Below, one piece after another: positions 55,353 to 57,665 of a DNA stretch of 57,665 nucleotides (position 1 is its first letter; every line of letters begins with the position of its first letter). The position numbers and the translations under genes were made by a program. Where the stretch lies: NCBI GenBank assembly GCA_002747325.1, contig PDOZ01000015.1, positions 1-57,665 on the forward strand, read 5' to 3'. The notes beneath the pieces are model-generated. The model was given only the letters and a program-made list of their open reading frames with translations. It searched no databases and had not been told where the DNA came from. This DNA is from Rhodobacterales bacterium (GTDB taxonomy: Bacteria > Pseudomonadota > Alphaproteobacteria > Rhodobacterales > Rhodobacteraceae).

Positions 55353-55769
55353 TTATGCCAGCAATTCGTAAACACTTTCTGAACGATATTGCTTTTTCGG
55401 GCCAAAAACCTGCCAGACCGCGCGCCAGCAGGGCCAGTGGGTAAAATCATAGGCCACATCATACTGATCCGGCGCGCAATAATGCGCGGCTTTCGGTGCC
55501 TCTCCCGGTGAAATATGGTGGAAAAACCGACCATCTTCGAAGAAAACCGCAATTCCCTGCGGTTCTTTCCGCCAAAGATAACGCCGCTCGGCCCGGATAT
55601 CCCCCTGCCCCGGCAGTGCCAAAATCCCACTCTCTATATATATCACCCCATTTTCGCCCGCCTCAAAACGCGCCTCGCCGCAAAAACGCACCACCTGCCC
55701 CGCACGCGCATCGTCAATCCGGCGCTCCAGCCGCCAGCGACCGATAAAATCCTCCAGATTCGGCTGCAT
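55353..55769 (-). CDS. DUF6314 family protein
   Basis: A 138-residue protein beginning MQPNLEDFIGRWRLERRID, with beta-rich repeats (EARFEAGENGVIYIESG, then RAERRYLWRKEPQGIAVFFE and FHHISPGEAPKAAHYC). It fits the DUF6314 lipocalin-like family of alphaproteobacteria; function unknown. ATG at 55769 chosen over 55787 on family start. It is divergent from purB with 72 bp between starts. Confidence 0.78.
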   Translation of the reverse strand: MQPNLEDFIGRWRLERRIDDARAGQVVRFCGEARFEAGENGVIYIESGILALPGQGDIRAERRYLWRKEPQGIAVFFEDGRFFHHISPGEAPKAAHYCAPDQYDVAYDFTHWPCWRAVWQVFGPKKQYRSESVYELLA

Positions 55770-55841
55770 ACCGCCCCCTTGTTTCACCCCGCCCCTCAGT
55801 CTAAGACCCTAAATAACGCACTCCAAGACAAAAGGTCCGCC

Positions 55842-57152
<1,311 letters not shown>

Positions 57153-57590
57153 AGAAAACCTCATTGCAGATGAACGCAAGGGCGAGGCGCTCAAGGGGCG
57201 ATGGGTTCACTCATCGAGTCCCCGCAATCAGCGCCACGCCTGAACGCGGTGTCTTCCTTGACGAAACCCCAGTCCAAACCAACCCGACACGCAGCCGCTC
57301 CCTGCGTGAAACGAGATTGACAGCATCTGCGCCATTTGGGTCCTGAGGAACCCAGACCCGGATCACGGACCAGAGCCATCCGATCTGATCGCACCCCGGA
57401 TCATGAAAGGGGCGATGAATAGCCCCGCCTTTGACGCCTATATCACCTGTCACGCCGGGTTACATCGGGCGGAAAGCGATGATGTTTGAACGGATTACGC
57501 TTCATGTTAAACCTCTGGAGACAGAACACACCTAGAAAATTGCTACCGCAGGCCAATTAACGCAACAGCCCCCATTCAAGGAATGCAAAC
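57153..57590. other. Non-coding stretch with an IS remnant
   Basis: No intact gene over 438 bases. It holds the IS630-family fragment at 57231-57456 and then unassigned sequence leading to the last start codon. Confidence 0.5.
57231..57456 (+). mobile_element. IS630-family transposase remnant
   Basis: ERGVFLDETPVQTNPTRSRS and RLTASAPFG match the IS630 landmark FIDETxxxTNMxRxxGRxPRG-RLxxxxPxG around the second catalytic Asp. After a stop and frameshift, LIAPRIMKGAMNSPAFDAYI corresponds to the later APxVxDGPMNGxxFxAY block. Only about 75 residues are left, so it is a dead fragment. Confidence 0.7.
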
Positions 57591-57665
57591 ATGTATGAAG
57601 GTCATCAACGCACGTATTATGGCGGAATTGCGCTGGGGGATGGGACGTTCTTGCTCAGTGCTTTC
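57591..57665 (+). CDS. Start of an unrecognised gene, cut by the window edge
   Basis: Twenty-five codons beginning MYEGHQRTYYGGIALGDG with AAGGA 8-12 bases upstream. No family can be named from this short piece, and the frame could still close beyond the window. Confidence 0.4.
   Translation, partial: MYEGHQRTYYGGIALGDGTFLLSAF

Overview
The window looks like chromosome from an alphaproteobacterium, most likely of the order Rhodobacterales. GC content is high and the housekeeping genes are densely packed with overlapping starts and stops. Several neighbourhoods are ones I know from that order: nuoN-birA-coaX-rnj, DUF3572 next to pleD, and thrC with an M16 peptidase. No rRNA, CRISPR array or intact mobile element was seen, and no convincing tRNA.

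Left part (1-9400) is an accessory zone. It starts with the end of an unrecognised gene and an orphan HlyC-type toxin-activating acyltransferase. A broken Mu-like phage gene follows. Next come a two-gene H-NOX-like/diguanylate cyclase operon, a HAD phosphatase, a DUF3572 gene and a PleD-type diguanylate cyclase. From about 6.9 to 9.0 kb there is a graveyard of three decayed insertion sequences (IS1595, IS5 and IS3 families).

The middle (9.4-32.9 kb) is mostly core genes: DUF1178, two Nudix hydrolases, metG, an aldo/keto reductase, YitT, an EF-hand protein, mtnP, apt, a MocR regulator divergent from a flavin-binding protein, an FAD oxidase, an M16 peptidase, thrC, tldD, a DEAD-box helicase and a PilZ protein. 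A broken Hint-domain gene and a broken SDR gene lie between 17.5 and 19.5 kb.

From 42.3 down to 33.0 kb (minus strand) runs an operon: a carboxymuconolactone decarboxylase-like gene, nuoJ, nuoK, nuoL, nuoM, nuoN, birA, coaX, rnj. The genes nuoA to nuoI are absent from it. The NuoL-like and NuoM-like proteins keep full length and fold pattern but have lost nearly all charged residues that carry protons in complex I. This is the most unusual system in the window. Upstream on the same strand lies a complete leucine-degradation set: isovaleryl-CoA dehydrogenase, both methylcrotonyl-CoA carboxylase subunits, methylglutaconyl-CoA hydratase and HMG-CoA lyase. Biotin forms a link between modules: MccA carries it, BirA attaches it and BioY imports it.

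Right part (50.6-57.7 kb) has pyrC, pyrE, dnaB, rpiB, bioY, a DUF6314 gene and purB, then an IS630-family remnant and the start of an unrecognised gene. A family of roughly 105-bp palindromic repeats occurs at least four times (8.1, 14.7, 16.2 and 51.7 kb). Three c-di-GMP makers or sensors occur in the window (two GGDEF proteins, one PilZ), and two of the input domains have lost their key ligand or phosphorylation residues.
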